DNA from: an uncultured Bacteroidales bacterium
GTDB taxonomy: Bacteria > Bacteroidota > Bacteroidia > Bacteroidales > Bacteroidaceae
Length of the DNA stretch: 10,077 nt
Direction of reading: 5' to 3'
NCBI GenBank assembly: GCA_937901185.1
Contig: CALCHR010000155.1
Location: 1-10,077, forward strand
In this document: in pieces, positions 1 through 5,376 of the stretch
Layout of the letters: each line of letters opens with the position of its first letter
Numbering within the stretch: the stretch's first letter is position 1
Position numbers and translations under genes: made by a program
Notes under the pieces: model-generated
Databases searched by the model: none
Told to the model about the DNA's origin: nothing
What the model saw: the letters and a program-made list of their open reading frames with translations, nothing else

Positions 1-36
1 TTTAAATAACCAACATGGCACTTCGCCACAAATTTG

Positions 37-71
37 TCCATCCGTACCATTATGGTTCGGGTGGATTTTTT
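37..71 (+). terminator. Rho-independent terminator ahead of unit A
   Basis: A 13-base arm (37-49) pairs with 53-65 around a three-base TTA loop, with one T-T mismatch and one G-T wobble. Six Ts follow directly at 66-71. This is the classical intrinsic terminator layout and would end a transcript entering from the left of the window. A TAA at 7-9 could close the upstream gene, but bases 1-36 are too short to tell. A weak 4-bp TGGC/GCCA hairpin lies just before it at 16-28. Confidence 0.8.
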
Positions 72-81
72 ATTTAAATAA

Positions 82-549
82 TATATTTTAAAAACTGTAA
101 AATCTTTAATTGAAAATAAATATAACATTGAAAAAGTAAGTAAACAGATTGAAAACTTTCTTAACTTTTATCGTACGGCACTTAGTGACTATACTTACGC
201 TAAAGAGCAGCTGAATAAATGTCAGCAATATACACAGGATATACTACATAGCCTTGAGCTCGATAACCTATCTTATAAAGAGCGGTGTAAGCTAATGACG
301 CGTTTAACTGCTTGCCGAAAAGACCGCAGGTATTGGAAAGACCAGGTAGAAGAATTGGCACCGATTGTTGGAGTGTTTACTGTTCTTGATACAACGGCTC
401 CAAATGATAAGCAAAATATTGAGCGTAATGGTAAAGTTCTTAATACCTTGCGTGAAGCGCTTGGTCAAACACGCCGACAAGAAAACTACCATCAGGATAG
501 AAAGTATACGCCCAAGATTTTCTTGAGGCAAGATGCGTCGGCTAAGTAA
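82..549 (+). CDS. Coiled-coil phage protein, start codon unresolved
   Basis: The frame is open from the TAA at 79-81 to the TAA at 547-549, about 155 codons. Its first ATG is at 295, yet the sequence before that reads as good protein: a charged helix rich in Glu, Lys and Gln, followed by a DILHSLELDNLSYKERCKL segment. That segment and the following RKDRRYWKDQVEEL resemble a family of small helical phage proteins of unknown function, recalled by pattern only, in which a coiled coil precedes a 'D-I-x-H-x-I/L-E' box and a basic helix. In that family the box is internal, so a start at 295 would cut the conserved part. No ATG, GTG or TTG exists in frame between 82 and 294, and no strong ribosome binding site is seen. 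ATT at 109 or 148 are possible rare starts; alternatively the 5' end was lost. ATG 295, preceded by a weak GAGCGGTG, is the conventional fallback. Confidence 0.65.
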   Translation, partial: YILKTVKSLIENKYNIEKVSKQIENFLNFYRTALSDYTYAKEQLNKCQQYTQDILHSLELDNLSYKERCKLMTRLTACRKDRRYWKDQVEELAPIVGVFTVLDTTAPNDKQNIERNGKVLNTLREALGQTRRQENYHQDRKYTPKIFLRQDASAK

Positions 550-582
550 TTATAACAGTTTTAGCCGCATTAGGAGTATTTT

Positions 583-1407
583 ATGAAAATTTTTGCAACG
601 AGTGATATTCATTCTTACTACAAAGAGCTTAAGACAGCTTTAGATGAAAAAGGTTTTGAACCAAATAACCCAGAGCATTTACTGGTTGTATGCGGTGATG
701 TATTTGACAGAGGTCCTGGGTCGGAAGATGTATTCAACTTTCTAAATAATCTGACTAATGTTGTACTTGTTAAAGGTAATCATGAGGATTTGATGGAAGC
801 AGTCTGGTCGAGAGGCTACTGTCAAAGTCATGACCAAAGTAATGGCACGCTTCGCACAATCGAAGACCTATCTTATGACTATAAGCCATTTGAGACCTTT
901 GACGCAGTTCGTATGTGTGAAAAGAAGCTTAGACCGTTTTTTGATAAAATGGTAAACTATTTCGAAACTGAACACTATGTTTTTGTGCACGGTTGGATTC
1001 CTTGTGATAAGTATCATGGCGCTCGTCCATGGTACCAGAACAATCGTACTTTTGAGTATAGGCCAGACTGGCGTGATTGTAATGACGTAGAGTGGGAGTC
1101 TGCTAGATGGATTAATGGTATGAACGCTGGATATGTAAAGAAGAATCCGGTTTTGGAGCCTGATAAAACCATTGTTTGTGGACATTGGCACTGTAGTTAT
1201 GGTCACTACTGGGCTGCCGTTAAGGAAACTATGAAGCATGGCGGTACTATTTTTGATGTGAAAGCTAGCGAGTTTGACGATGACGCCTGCTTTGATCCGT
1301 TTTTTGCAGACGGCATTATTGCGTTGGACGCATGTACTGCTCATACTGGTAAAGTAAATGTTGTAGTATTGGAGGATGAGTTACTTGAGTCACACGTTAA
1401 CATCTGA
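583..1407 (+). CDS. PPP-family metallophosphoesterase (calcineurin-like)
   Basis: A 274-residue protein with all the metal-binding motifs of the PPP/lambda-phosphatase group: SDIHS (D8, H10), GDVFDRG (D39, D42, R43), KGNHED (N66, H67, E68), VHGW (H136) and CGHWH (H201, H203). These residues bind a two-metal centre that hydrolyses phosphomonoesters or diesters. The first motif has Ser where most PPP enzymes have Gly (DxHG), a mild deviation. Phage relatives include lambda NinI-type Ser/Thr phosphatases; related domains also act on diadenosine tetraphosphate or, in bacterial Pnkp, on RNA 3' ends, so the substrate cannot be read from sequence. It is cytoplasmic, with no signal peptide. The start follows GGAG at a good distance, 33 bases after the preceding stop, and the 3' end overlaps the next gene by 23 bases. 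Fold assignment is secure; role is open. Confidence 0.92.
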   Translation: MKIFATSDIHSYYKELKTALDEKGFEPNNPEHLLVVCGDVFDRGPGSEDVFNFLNNLTNVVLVKGNHEDLMEAVWSRGYCQSHDQSNGTLRTIEDLSYDYKPFETFDAVRMCEKKLRPFFDKMVNYFETEHYVFVHGWIPCDKYHGARPWYQNNRTFEYRPDWRDCNDVEWESARWINGMNAGYVKKNPVLEPDKTIVCGHWHCSYGHYWAAVKETMKHGGTIFDVKASEFDDDACFDPFFADGIIALDACTAHTGKVNVVVLEDELLESHVNI

Positions 1408-1669
1408 TATTCAGAGAATGATGGCAGAGGCAGGTTATACGGTTTCACCTCCTAAGAAAAAGAGTGTAAAGAAACCACAGTACTTCATCATTAAGTTCCC
1501 AAACTTTGCAGAAGCACTAATAAAGTGCCCAAATGGGTGGATTGGTCTAAATGACTATATCAAATACTTTAAAGACGAGTATGATGATAATATAGTAGCT
1601 ATTGCTATAAGTAAGCAAGAAGCCCGTAAATTTGTTAGAAAGGGAGTCTTATTTAGTGTTAATAAGTAA
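1385..1669 (+). CDS. Hypothetical protein, TTG start
   Basis: The start is best placed at TTG 1385, nine bases after a perfect GGAGG at 1371-1375. The in-frame ATG at 1376 directly abuts that GGAGG and cannot use it. This gives 94 residues beginning MSHTLTSDIQRMM. A basic, proline- and lysine-rich stretch (about residues 16-27, PPKKKSVKKP) separates a short N-terminal helix from an alpha/beta C-terminal part with alternating hydrophobics (YFIIKFPNF, NIVAIAIS). I do not recognise the family. The basic segment could contact nucleic acid, but that is a guess. It overlaps the phosphoesterase gene by 23 bases and the next gene by 14, so translation of the three is probably coupled. Confidence 0.75.
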   Translation: MSHTLTSDIQRMMAEAGYTVSPPKKKSVKKPQYFIIKFPNFAEALIKCPNGWIGLNDYIKYFKDEYDDNIVAIAISKQEARKFVRKGVLFSVNK

Positions 1670-1994
1670 AGACCAGTTTTATCATTTTGTAAATAGGCTT
1701 AAGCATTGCTATGAGGAGCAGGATAAGTTTCATACAGCATTACGTCCTTTTTTCGATTACCTGGTTTGTAACTATATGCAGCAAGCTATCAACGGCTTAG
1801 AAGAACTCTTGGTAGCAGTCTGTGAGTGCGAGGAAGAAGACGATATTTTCCGTTGGTGGATAGAGGAATGCGATGAAGATAGCTGTGTAATTACTGTACG
1901 TAATACTGTAACTGGAGACGAAACTGACTATAACGTGCAGTCTGTAGAAGGTCTATATAATTATTTATATGATCTATATCATAAGGCAGATTGA
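1656..1994 (+). CDS. Acidic conserved phage protein, GTG start
   Basis: A GTG at 1656 lies nine bases after AGGGAG (1641-1646), which makes it a better start than the in-frame TTG at 1632, which lies upstream of this site. The product is 112 residues and acidic. It has an N-terminal helical region (ISKDQFYHFVNRLKHCYEEQ), an acidic middle (CECEEEDDIFRWWIEECDED) and a C-terminal beta hairpin plus helix (VEGLYNYLYDLYH). The order 'helical region, D-D/W-I-x-x-W-I-x-E-x-D, then x-S/T-x-E-x-L-Y-x-x-L' matches a widespread family of uncharacterised proteins in Bacillota phages, recalled by pattern. Function is unknown. It overlaps the preceding gene by 14 bases and ends 9 bases before the next start. 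Confidence 0.82.
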   Translation: MLISKDQFYHFVNRLKHCYEEQDKFHTALRPFFDYLVCNYMQQAINGLEELLVAVCECEEEDDIFRWWIEECDEDSCVITVRNTVTGDETDYNVQSVEGLYNYLYDLYHKAD

Positions 1995-2003
1995 GGAGTT
2001 TTT

Positions 2004-2297
2004 ATGAAGCAAAGCGAATTATATTTATTTGAAGTATTGAATAGCCTCGATAGCTTAGCTCCAATTAAGATTAGCTTAAACGGTATTGTTTTGTATAATG
2101 ACTACGATAGTTGTGTGCCAATTGGCGACAGTACTATGTACGGTGAAACCTCTTCTTGGCAAGAAACTATTCCTAAGCGACTGTGGCAGGCCAAGGAGTA
2201 TCTTATCACAGATGTTAAAATCAAAATTGTGCAGCACCATCACAGCGTTATCGAATTACGTGGCTATTATGAGCCGCACAGTACGAAAGAGGCATAA
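2004..2297 (+). CDS. Small conserved phage protein of unknown function
   Basis: 97 residues, started by ATG after TTGAGGAG with a six-base spacer, which is strong. The layout is beta rich: APIKISLNGIVLYNDYD near residues 19-35 and ITDVKIKIVQHHHSVIELRG near 68-87. This resembles small phage proteins made of two hydrophobic strands flanking a loop with 'V-x-x-I-x-I' near the end; I recall these from gut-phage genomes but know no function for them. There is no membrane segment or cofactor motif. The stop codon is immediately followed by the ATG of the next gene (TAAATG), so the two are likely co-translated. Confidence 0.8.
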   Translation: MKQSELYLFEVLNSLDSLAPIKISLNGIVLYNDYDSCVPIGDSTMYGETSSWQETIPKRLWQAKEYLITDVKIKIVQHHHSVIELRGYYEPHSTKEA

Positions 2298-2465
2298 ATG
2301 ACACATAATTGGATTGTTTTACGTGAAACAGACGATTGGCAGATTGAATACTGCTTGAATACACATAGATACAAGATAAGCTATTTCGAGGAAGGTCATT
2401 TTAAAGATGAAATAGTTTTTCGTGAATATAAAAAACCGCAAGAGGAGCAATTAGATGCCGAGTAG
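2298..2465 (+). CDS. Small hypothetical protein (55 aa)
   Basis: A short gene filling the gap between two longer ones. ATG 2298 directly follows the previous TAA and is served by AAAGAGG at 2286-2292. It ends at TAG 2463-2465, 11 bases into the next gene, whose ribosome binding site (GAGGAG) lies inside its last codons. The product is charged and aromatic (NWIVLRE, DWQIEYC, KISYFEEGHF), consistent with a small beta-sheet fold. No family is recognised. The tight fit between neighbours, good ribosome binding site and absence of any other frame in the gap make it credible despite its length. It is one of only two genes in the window to end in TAG. Confidence 0.75.
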   Translation: MTHNWIVLRETDDWQIEYCLNTHRYKISYFEEGHFKDEIVFREYKKPQEEQLDAE

Positions 2466-2697
2466 AAAATTAATTTTCGCAGATCAAGCGCGAGGTGCCG
2501 TGCTGCGAGCTGACCCTGCCTCGGCTTATGTGCTAGACCGAGTGCCGGTGGTATTTGAGCTAATCTACTGCGCAGAATGTGCTTCATTCAGGCGTTGTAG
2601 AGTAACACATGTTTGTACTGACCCACGCGGTCTTAAAAATCCAGAACCAGACACTTTTTGTCCATTTAGTAGACCTCGAAAGGAGACTGACATCTGA
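2455..2697 (+). CDS. Cysteine-rich putative zinc-binding protein
   Basis: 80 residues, ATG after AAGAGGAG with a seven-base gap. The C-terminal half carries five cysteines in order C39-x2-C42-x5-C48-x5-C54-x14-C69 (YCAECASFRRC, then DTFCPF), a zinc-ribbon-like arrangement seen in many small phage proteins. The first 35 residues are a mixed hydrophobic and charged stretch without cysteine. The same cysteine order with an aromatic after the second cysteine occurs in the protein at 4509-4697, so the two look like diverged copies. Role unknown; such domains often mediate protein or nucleic-acid contacts. Its TGA overlaps the ATG of the next gene by one base. Confidence 0.8.
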   Translation: MPSRKLIFADQARGAVLRADPASAYVLDRVPVVFELIYCAECASFRRCRVTHVCTDPRGLKNPEPDTFCPFSRPRKETDI

Positions 2698-3041
2698 TGC
2701 TGAAAATACCAGAAGAAGGCAAACTAATTGATGCCGGCAAGTTTTATAGAGAAGTTTATCGTACATATACCATTGCCAAAGATCGCTTTACCGGTGTGGA
2801 CAAGGCTGACCTGCCGGATTTTGTACGTTTTGGCGAAGCAGTTACGGGTCTTATAGGAGAGCTTGCTTATGATTTTGCCCCAGCAGATGCTAAGCCGGTT
2901 GCACATGGAAAGTGGTTAGCAAGAGAGTACGAAGACGGTGAAAGTCCATATGTGTTATTTCACTGCTCAGAGTGTGACTATCCAAATGCAAGACAGCGTG
3001 CTTATTGTCCAGAATGTGGGGCAAAAATGGATAGAGTATGA
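2697..3041 (+). CDS. C-terminal zinc-ribbon phage protein
   Basis: 114 residues. Residues 1-65 are helical and carry no recognised motif. A linker with HGKW (70-73) leads to a C-terminal zinc ribbon: C90-x2-C93 (HCSEC) and C104-x2-C107 (YCPECGAKMD). The pattern 'HGKW ... C-x2-C ... C-P-x-C-G-A-x-M' at the very end is extremely common in small proteins from Bacillota phages. The four cysteines probably bind one zinc ion. No enzyme motif is visible. The start follows AAAGGAG at a somewhat long distance (about 11 bases) but is fixed by the overlap with the previous stop. It ends 15 bases before the next gene. Confidence 0.85.
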   Translation: MLKIPEEGKLIDAGKFYREVYRTYTIAKDRFTGVDKADLPDFVRFGEAVTGLIGELAYDFAPADAKPVAHGKWLAREYEDGESPYVLFHCSECDYPNARQRAYCPECGAKMDRV

Positions 3042-3056
3042 TAGGAGGGTAATTAT

Positions 3057-3335
3057 ATGATAAGTATTTATAAGTATACTGTGCATGGTAACGGTGTATT
3101 GAACCGTATCACTTGTAGACGTAAAAAACTCTTAGATATTCAGGAGCAAAACGGCGAGCTTGTTTGCCGGATGGAAGTAGACGATGACCTTCCTGAAACA
3201 ACAACAGAGCTAGTTGGCTTGGGTACTGGCTGGCATCTTGATAAAGAAGATATGTACAATCTAGGTTATAGGAAAACTGTACAAGATGCTGCAGGCTTTG
3301 TTTGGCATTTCTATGAACAGCTTGGATTGGCTTAA
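3057..3335 (+). CDS. DUF7352-like phage protein
   Basis: 92 residues, ATG after a strong AGGAGGGT. The sequence follows a pattern I recall from many phages: an N-terminal YKYTV strand, then LLDIQEQNGELVCRMEVD, then LGTGWHL, then a Tyr followed by TVQDAAGFVWHFYE. The 'I/V-Q-x-Q-N-G ... G-T-G-W/H ... T-V-Q ... F-V-W-H-x-[FY]-E' signature corresponds, to my memory, to DUF7352; the exact number should be confirmed with a profile search. The family has no known function, is cytoplasmic, and lacks catalytic-looking residues apart from conserved Gly and His. It sits between two zinc-ribbon genes in the same operon. Confidence 0.82.
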   Translation: MISIYKYTVHGNGVLNRITCRRKKLLDIQEQNGELVCRMEVDDDLPETTTELVGLGTGWHLDKEDMYNLGYRKTVQDAAGFVWHFYEQLGLA

Positions 3336-3346
3336 TTGGAGGTTTT

Positions 3347-3538
3347 ATGTGCAGGTTAATTGCCAAGATACAAAAGGCTAGTACATGGAAAATTAAAACT
3401 CAAAAGTCTTCTTTTGTAGAAGTAATAGAGTGTGTTGATTGTGGCAGCTGGTTTCAGGTAACTAAAAAGTGTAATGAAAAACAGTTGTTTAAATACTGCC
3501 CTAATTGTGGAAAACCGAAGCAGTATACAGAGGGATAA
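3347..3538 (+). CDS. Small zinc-ribbon protein
   Basis: 63 residues, ATG after TTGGAGG with a short spacer. Four cysteines form a ribbon: C29-x2-C32 (ECVDCGSW) and C51-x2-C54 (YCPNCGKP), separated by 18 residues. The N-terminal 20 residues are basic (KIQKASTWKIKTQK). A basic arm plus ribbon would suit contact with nucleic acid, but this is inference. The next gene's ribosome binding site (AGAGGGAT) lies across the end of this one. Clearly a gene, function unknown. Confidence 0.8.
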   Translation: MCRLIAKIQKASTWKIKTQKSSFVEVIECVDCGSWFQVTKKCNEKQLFKYCPNCGKPKQYTEG

Positions 3539-3543
3539 TTTAT

Positions 3544-3954
3544 ATGGAAAGTACAAAACTAGCAGACTTTGACACAGCACGATTAAGACTTGCCAGTCAA
3601 TTAAAACAGTATCACGATCTTGAGTTTACAAAAGGCATCTATGAACACTCTATTTTTGGACAAGCTGGATTACTGCTTGAGAAAGACTTAGTAGAAATTC
3701 CTATTCGTATCGGACAGATACTATATATGAATAAGGAACCTTGGCTAGAAGAAGTGGATATAGCACCTTTTCAAGTAACCAGCATTTCTATTACTCAGAA
3801 TAAAAAGGGTATTTGGACAAAGAAGTTTCGTTGTAATTGGTTATATGACGGTCGTGTCACAACTTTGTCGCATGACCCAGCTTTCGCAGACCTGGGTGTG
3901 ACGGTCTTCTTTAGCGAGGCAGAAGCAGAAAGGGTGTTGACTAAAAATGCGTGA
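3544..3954 (+). CDS. Conserved phage protein ending in FFSEAEAERVL
   Basis: The start is taken at ATG 3544 after AGAGGGATAATTTAT rather than the in-frame GTG at 3505, which would overlap the preceding gene by 34 bases without a binding site. The product is 136 residues. A middle beta-rich region (IPIRIGQILYMNKEP, FQVTSISIT) is followed by a strand pair and the terminal LGVTVFFSEAEAERVL. The 'I-x-x-G-x-x-[VL]-Y ... G-x-T-V-F-x-[ST]-x-E-E/A-A-E-x-x-L' organisation recurs in small Bacillota phage and prophage proteins of unknown function. No metal or nucleotide site is visible. It overlaps the next gene by eight bases. Confidence 0.83.
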   Translation: MESTKLADFDTARLRLASQLKQYHDLEFTKGIYEHSIFGQAGLLLEKDLVEIPIRIGQILYMNKEPWLEEVDIAPFQVTSISITQNKKGIWTKKFRCNWLYDGRVTTLSHDPAFADLGVTVFFSEAEAERVLTKNA

Positions 3955-4318
3955 AACATTAGCGTGTGACTTTGGTACTCGGTTTAGCTTTCCGGAGAAT
4001 ATGCGTGTTGAGTACGAAGGTTTTTCAGGTAGTATTATAAACGAAGTTGTAGTTAATATGGCCGAGAAGTATGACAGCTTTATCGCCAGTCAAATAGCAA
4101 TGGAGGCTAGACGCGAAGGTATTTCTGACTTGACCGTATTAAATAAGCCAGCAATTCTAGCTGCCTTATCAAAAGCAGTGCCCAAGCAGGCTCAGATTTC
4201 AAGTAGTCAGTGCCTTTGTCCAAGGTGTCATACCGATTTGATGGGCTTATGGGATAACCCAGAGGCCGAAGATCCTAAGTACTGCTCTATCTGTGGTCAG
4301 CACTTGCAGTGGAGGTGA
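3947..4318 (+). CDS. Helical protein with C-terminal zinc ribbon
   Basis: 123 residues. An alpha-helical front (residues 30-80, VVVNMAEKYDSFIASQIAME and following) is joined by a Ser-rich linker to a zinc ribbon with CPRC (C91, C94) and CSICG (C113, C116). An extra Cys at 89 precedes the first pair. The N-terminal part is rich in conserved-looking hydrophobics but shows no known domain. Zinc-ribbon tails of this kind are frequent on phage accessory proteins and may serve as docking modules. The ATG overlaps the upstream TGA by eight bases, with AAAGGGTG upstream. It ends in TGA within the GGAGGTGA used by the next gene. Confidence 0.82.
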   Translation: MRETLACDFGTRFSFPENMRVEYEGFSGSIINEVVVNMAEKYDSFIASQIAMEARREGISDLTVLNKPAILAALSKAVPKQAQISSSQCLCPRCHTDLMGLWDNPEAEDPKYCSICGQHLQWR

Positions 4319-4323
4319 AAACT

Positions 4324-4509
4324 ATGAGTGATGAAATGAAGTGTACTTTAAACTACGAAGCCGAATATGAGCGTGTGCGTGAAAAGCTCGCAGAAGCTAC
4401 TGAGCTAAATGAAGAGCTTAGAGCTGAGCTCCGTGCAGCGTATTTAGAGCTTGAATGGCATAAGGGTTATCGAGCAGCAGTTGAACTGCTTGCCGGAAAG
4501 GTTAGATAA
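4324..4509 (+). CDS. Small coiled-coil protein
   Basis: The start is ATG 4324, five bases after GGAGGTGA (4311-4318); the in-frame GTG at 4309 lies within the end of the previous gene and before the binding site. The 61-residue product is almost wholly a charged helix: EYERVREKLAEATELNEELRA shows heptad-like Leu spacing, then an Ala/Glu-rich run, ending VELLAGKVR. Such 60-90 residue helical proteins are common in phages and probably form dimers. No other feature is visible. Its TAA overlaps the next ATG by one base (TAATG). Confidence 0.8.
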   Translation: MSDEMKCTLNYEAEYERVREKLAEATELNEELRAELRAAYLELEWHKGYRAAVELLAGKVR

Positions 4510-4697
4510 TGAAAGATAGACCTATAAACAAGAGTAATCCTAAAAATATCTATTGTGGTCATTGTGAATTCTTTAAATCATGTAGTACCTATCAGTCAAA
4601 GTGCAGTAATCAGCAAAGTCCACGTTTTGACAAGATTTTACATTATTGGAACCGCTGCAAGGCTTTTACTTGGAGAAAGGACGCAGATTACCAATAA
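4509..4697 (+). CDS. Cysteine-rich putative zinc-binding protein (paralogue)
   Basis: 62 residues, ATG at 4509 sharing one base with the upstream stop, behind GGAAAGG. Cysteines run C16-x2-C19-x5-C25-x6-C32-x17-C50 (YCGHCEFFKSC ... NRCKAF), the same order as in the 2455-2697 product. Both have an aromatic residue after the second Cys and after the last, so they probably share one fold. This one lacks the 20-odd extra N-terminal residues. It is the last gene of unit A: the stop at 4695-4697 is followed seven bases later by a terminator hairpin. Function unknown. Confidence 0.8.
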   Translation: MKDRPINKSNPKNIYCGHCEFFKSCSTYQSKCSNQQSPRFDKILHYWNRCKAFTWRKDADYQ

Positions 4698-4703
4698 AAT
4701 TAT

Positions 4704-4740
4704 AAAGTCAGCTTTAAACCGTAATTTAAAGCTGACTTTT
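4704..4740 (+). terminator. Terminator ending unit A (perfect 15-bp stem)
   Basis: AAAGTCAGCTTTAAA (4704-4718) and its exact reverse complement (4725-4739) flank a six-base CCGTAA loop. Ts at 4737-4740 follow the GC-containing part of the stem, and matching As at 4704-4706 lead it, so the hairpin could end transcription from either side. It lies seven bases after the last gene of unit A. Confidence 0.85.
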
Positions 4741-4742
4741 AT

Positions 4743-4760
4743 TGTATTATAATATATAAC
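4743..4760 (+). promoter_or_regulatory. Putative unit B promoter (shared 18-base motif)
   Basis: TGTATTATAATATATAAC matches the motif at 8169-8186 at 17 of 18 bases, in the same place after a terminator and before a strong ribosome binding site. It contains a perfect TATAAT (4748-4753). A TTTAAA 17 bases upstream (4725-4730) matches TTGACA at four of six; alternatively TATAAC (4755-4760) pairs with CTGACT (4732-4737) at 17-base spacing. Either -35 would sit inside the terminator stem. Confidence 0.65.
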
Positions 4761-4800
4761 AATTAAGTAAATTTTGGAAGTCTTACAGGAGGGCACATCT

Positions 4801-5073
4801 ATGATTACTTTTGGCGAATGGCATAAATTTAACTTTGTAGACAATAAGCTTATGGACCATCTTGGTGACATGTATATCAAGGTATTTCGAAAGCCAAGCT
4901 TTAAGAGCGAGGATAAGTGCTTGGAGGGCCTTATGCGTATTGATGATGCAGTCAAGATGTTTGGTAGCTATCCGCTTTTCAAAATCAACTATCATCAGGA
5001 ATGGCGAGATAACGAATCTAACTATAAAGCACTTTGTGCTTTGATTGTTATGGAGGCGCCGACGAATGACTAA
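4801..5073 (+). CDS. Hypothetical protein, first gene of unit B
   Basis: The start is ATG 4801 after a strong AGGAGG at 4788-4793; upstream in-frame alternatives lie before this site. 90 residues, alpha/beta, with a beta segment (GDMYIKVF near residues 21-28), a following acidic-basic stretch (SFKSEDKCLEGLMRIDDAVK) and a hydrophobic C-terminal strand (YKALCALIVMEA). Its pattern of a 'Y-I-K-[IV]' strand followed by a D-D/A-V segment recalls small phage proteins of unknown function, without a firm family match. As first gene after the promoter it should be the best-transcribed gene of its unit. It overlaps the next gene by eight bases. Confidence 0.8.
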   Translation: MITFGEWHKFNFVDNKLMDHLGDMYIKVFRKPSFKSEDKCLEGLMRIDDAVKMFGSYPLFKINYHQEWRDNESNYKALCALIVMEAPTND

Positions 5074-5284
5074 TCAGGAAGCTATTAAGGTTATGCTGGA
5101 TAATCCTTATAAAAAAATCAAGCATAGGCTATTTAGTCCAGAAGAATACATTTACTCTAAAGGAGACCGTGTTATTTATGATGAAAATGGCTATGTCTTC
5201 GAGGATTGGTGGTCTCACTGCAATGGCATGAGAATCCGAACAGAGGAGTTTTGGCAGGAAGGCTGGTATGTGTTTAATGGATGA
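5066..5284 (+). CDS. Small phage protein, distantly Tad2/DUF2829-like
   Basis: ATG 5066 follows GGAGGCG at a good spacing; the longer reading from the upstream TTG adds an implausible run of arginines. 72 residues: an N-terminal helix (NQEAIKVMLDN), then a basic strand (KKIKHRLFSPEEYIY), an acidic turn (VIYDENGYVFEDW) and a C-terminal GMRIRTEEFWQEGWYVF. The order 'helix with E-A, K-x-[IV]-x-[RH], E-Y-I, D-x-x-G, terminal W-x-x-[GD]-W-x-[VF]' is common in small phage proteins, and is loosely shared with DUF2829/Tad2, the proteins that bind Thoeris signalling nucleotides. The resemblance is weak and no binding residue can be named. The gene itself is secure; the relation to Tad2 is speculative. 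Confidence 0.8.
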   Translation: MTNQEAIKVMLDNPYKKIKHRLFSPEEYIYSKGDRVIYDENGYVFEDWWSHCNGMRIRTEEFWQEGWYVFNG

Positions 5285-5372
5285 TAATGCTATTATGGCT
5301 ATTGCGTCTCTTTTGGGTGCAGCTTTTGGAATATTTTTGGTGTATATTTTATATAGCTATGGAGTAATCTAA
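5277..5372 (+). CDS. 31-residue single-pass membrane peptide
   Basis: ATG 5277 overlaps the previous stop by eight bases and reads 31 codons to TAA 5370-5372, just before the next start. A short acidic N-terminus (MDDNAIM) is followed by one hydrophobic segment of about 20 residues (ASLLGAAFGIFLVYILY), a typical transmembrane helix with small residues in its middle. A possible AGGAAGG (5256-5262) is 14 bases upstream, longer than usual, so translation may depend on coupling. A second short hydrophobic frame starts at ATG 5281. Small membrane peptides are common in phages, but no function can be assigned. The otherwise empty gap of 92 bases supports a gene here. Confidence 0.5.
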   Translation: MDDNAIMAIASLLGAAFGIFLVYILYSYGVI

Positions 5373-5376
5373 CCCT

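Noticed and set aside
45..65. GGTTCG suggesting a tRNA T-arm
   Set aside because: No acceptor, D or anticodon arms can be paired around it, and the same bases form a terminator stem.
15..77. A 20-codon frame starting ATG at 15
   Set aside because: It spans the terminator hairpin and its T-run and has no ribosome binding site, so the hairpin explains the sequence.
304..1344. Reverse-strand open frames opposite unit A genes
   Set aside because: They mirror clear + strand genes, lack ribosome binding sites, and give low-complexity or unrecognisable proteins.
5281..5367. Second short hydrophobic frame from ATG 5281 as a gene of its own
   Set aside because: It has no better binding site than the 5277 frame, and its Trp/Leu-rich product is less like a natural membrane helix; kept only as a note.
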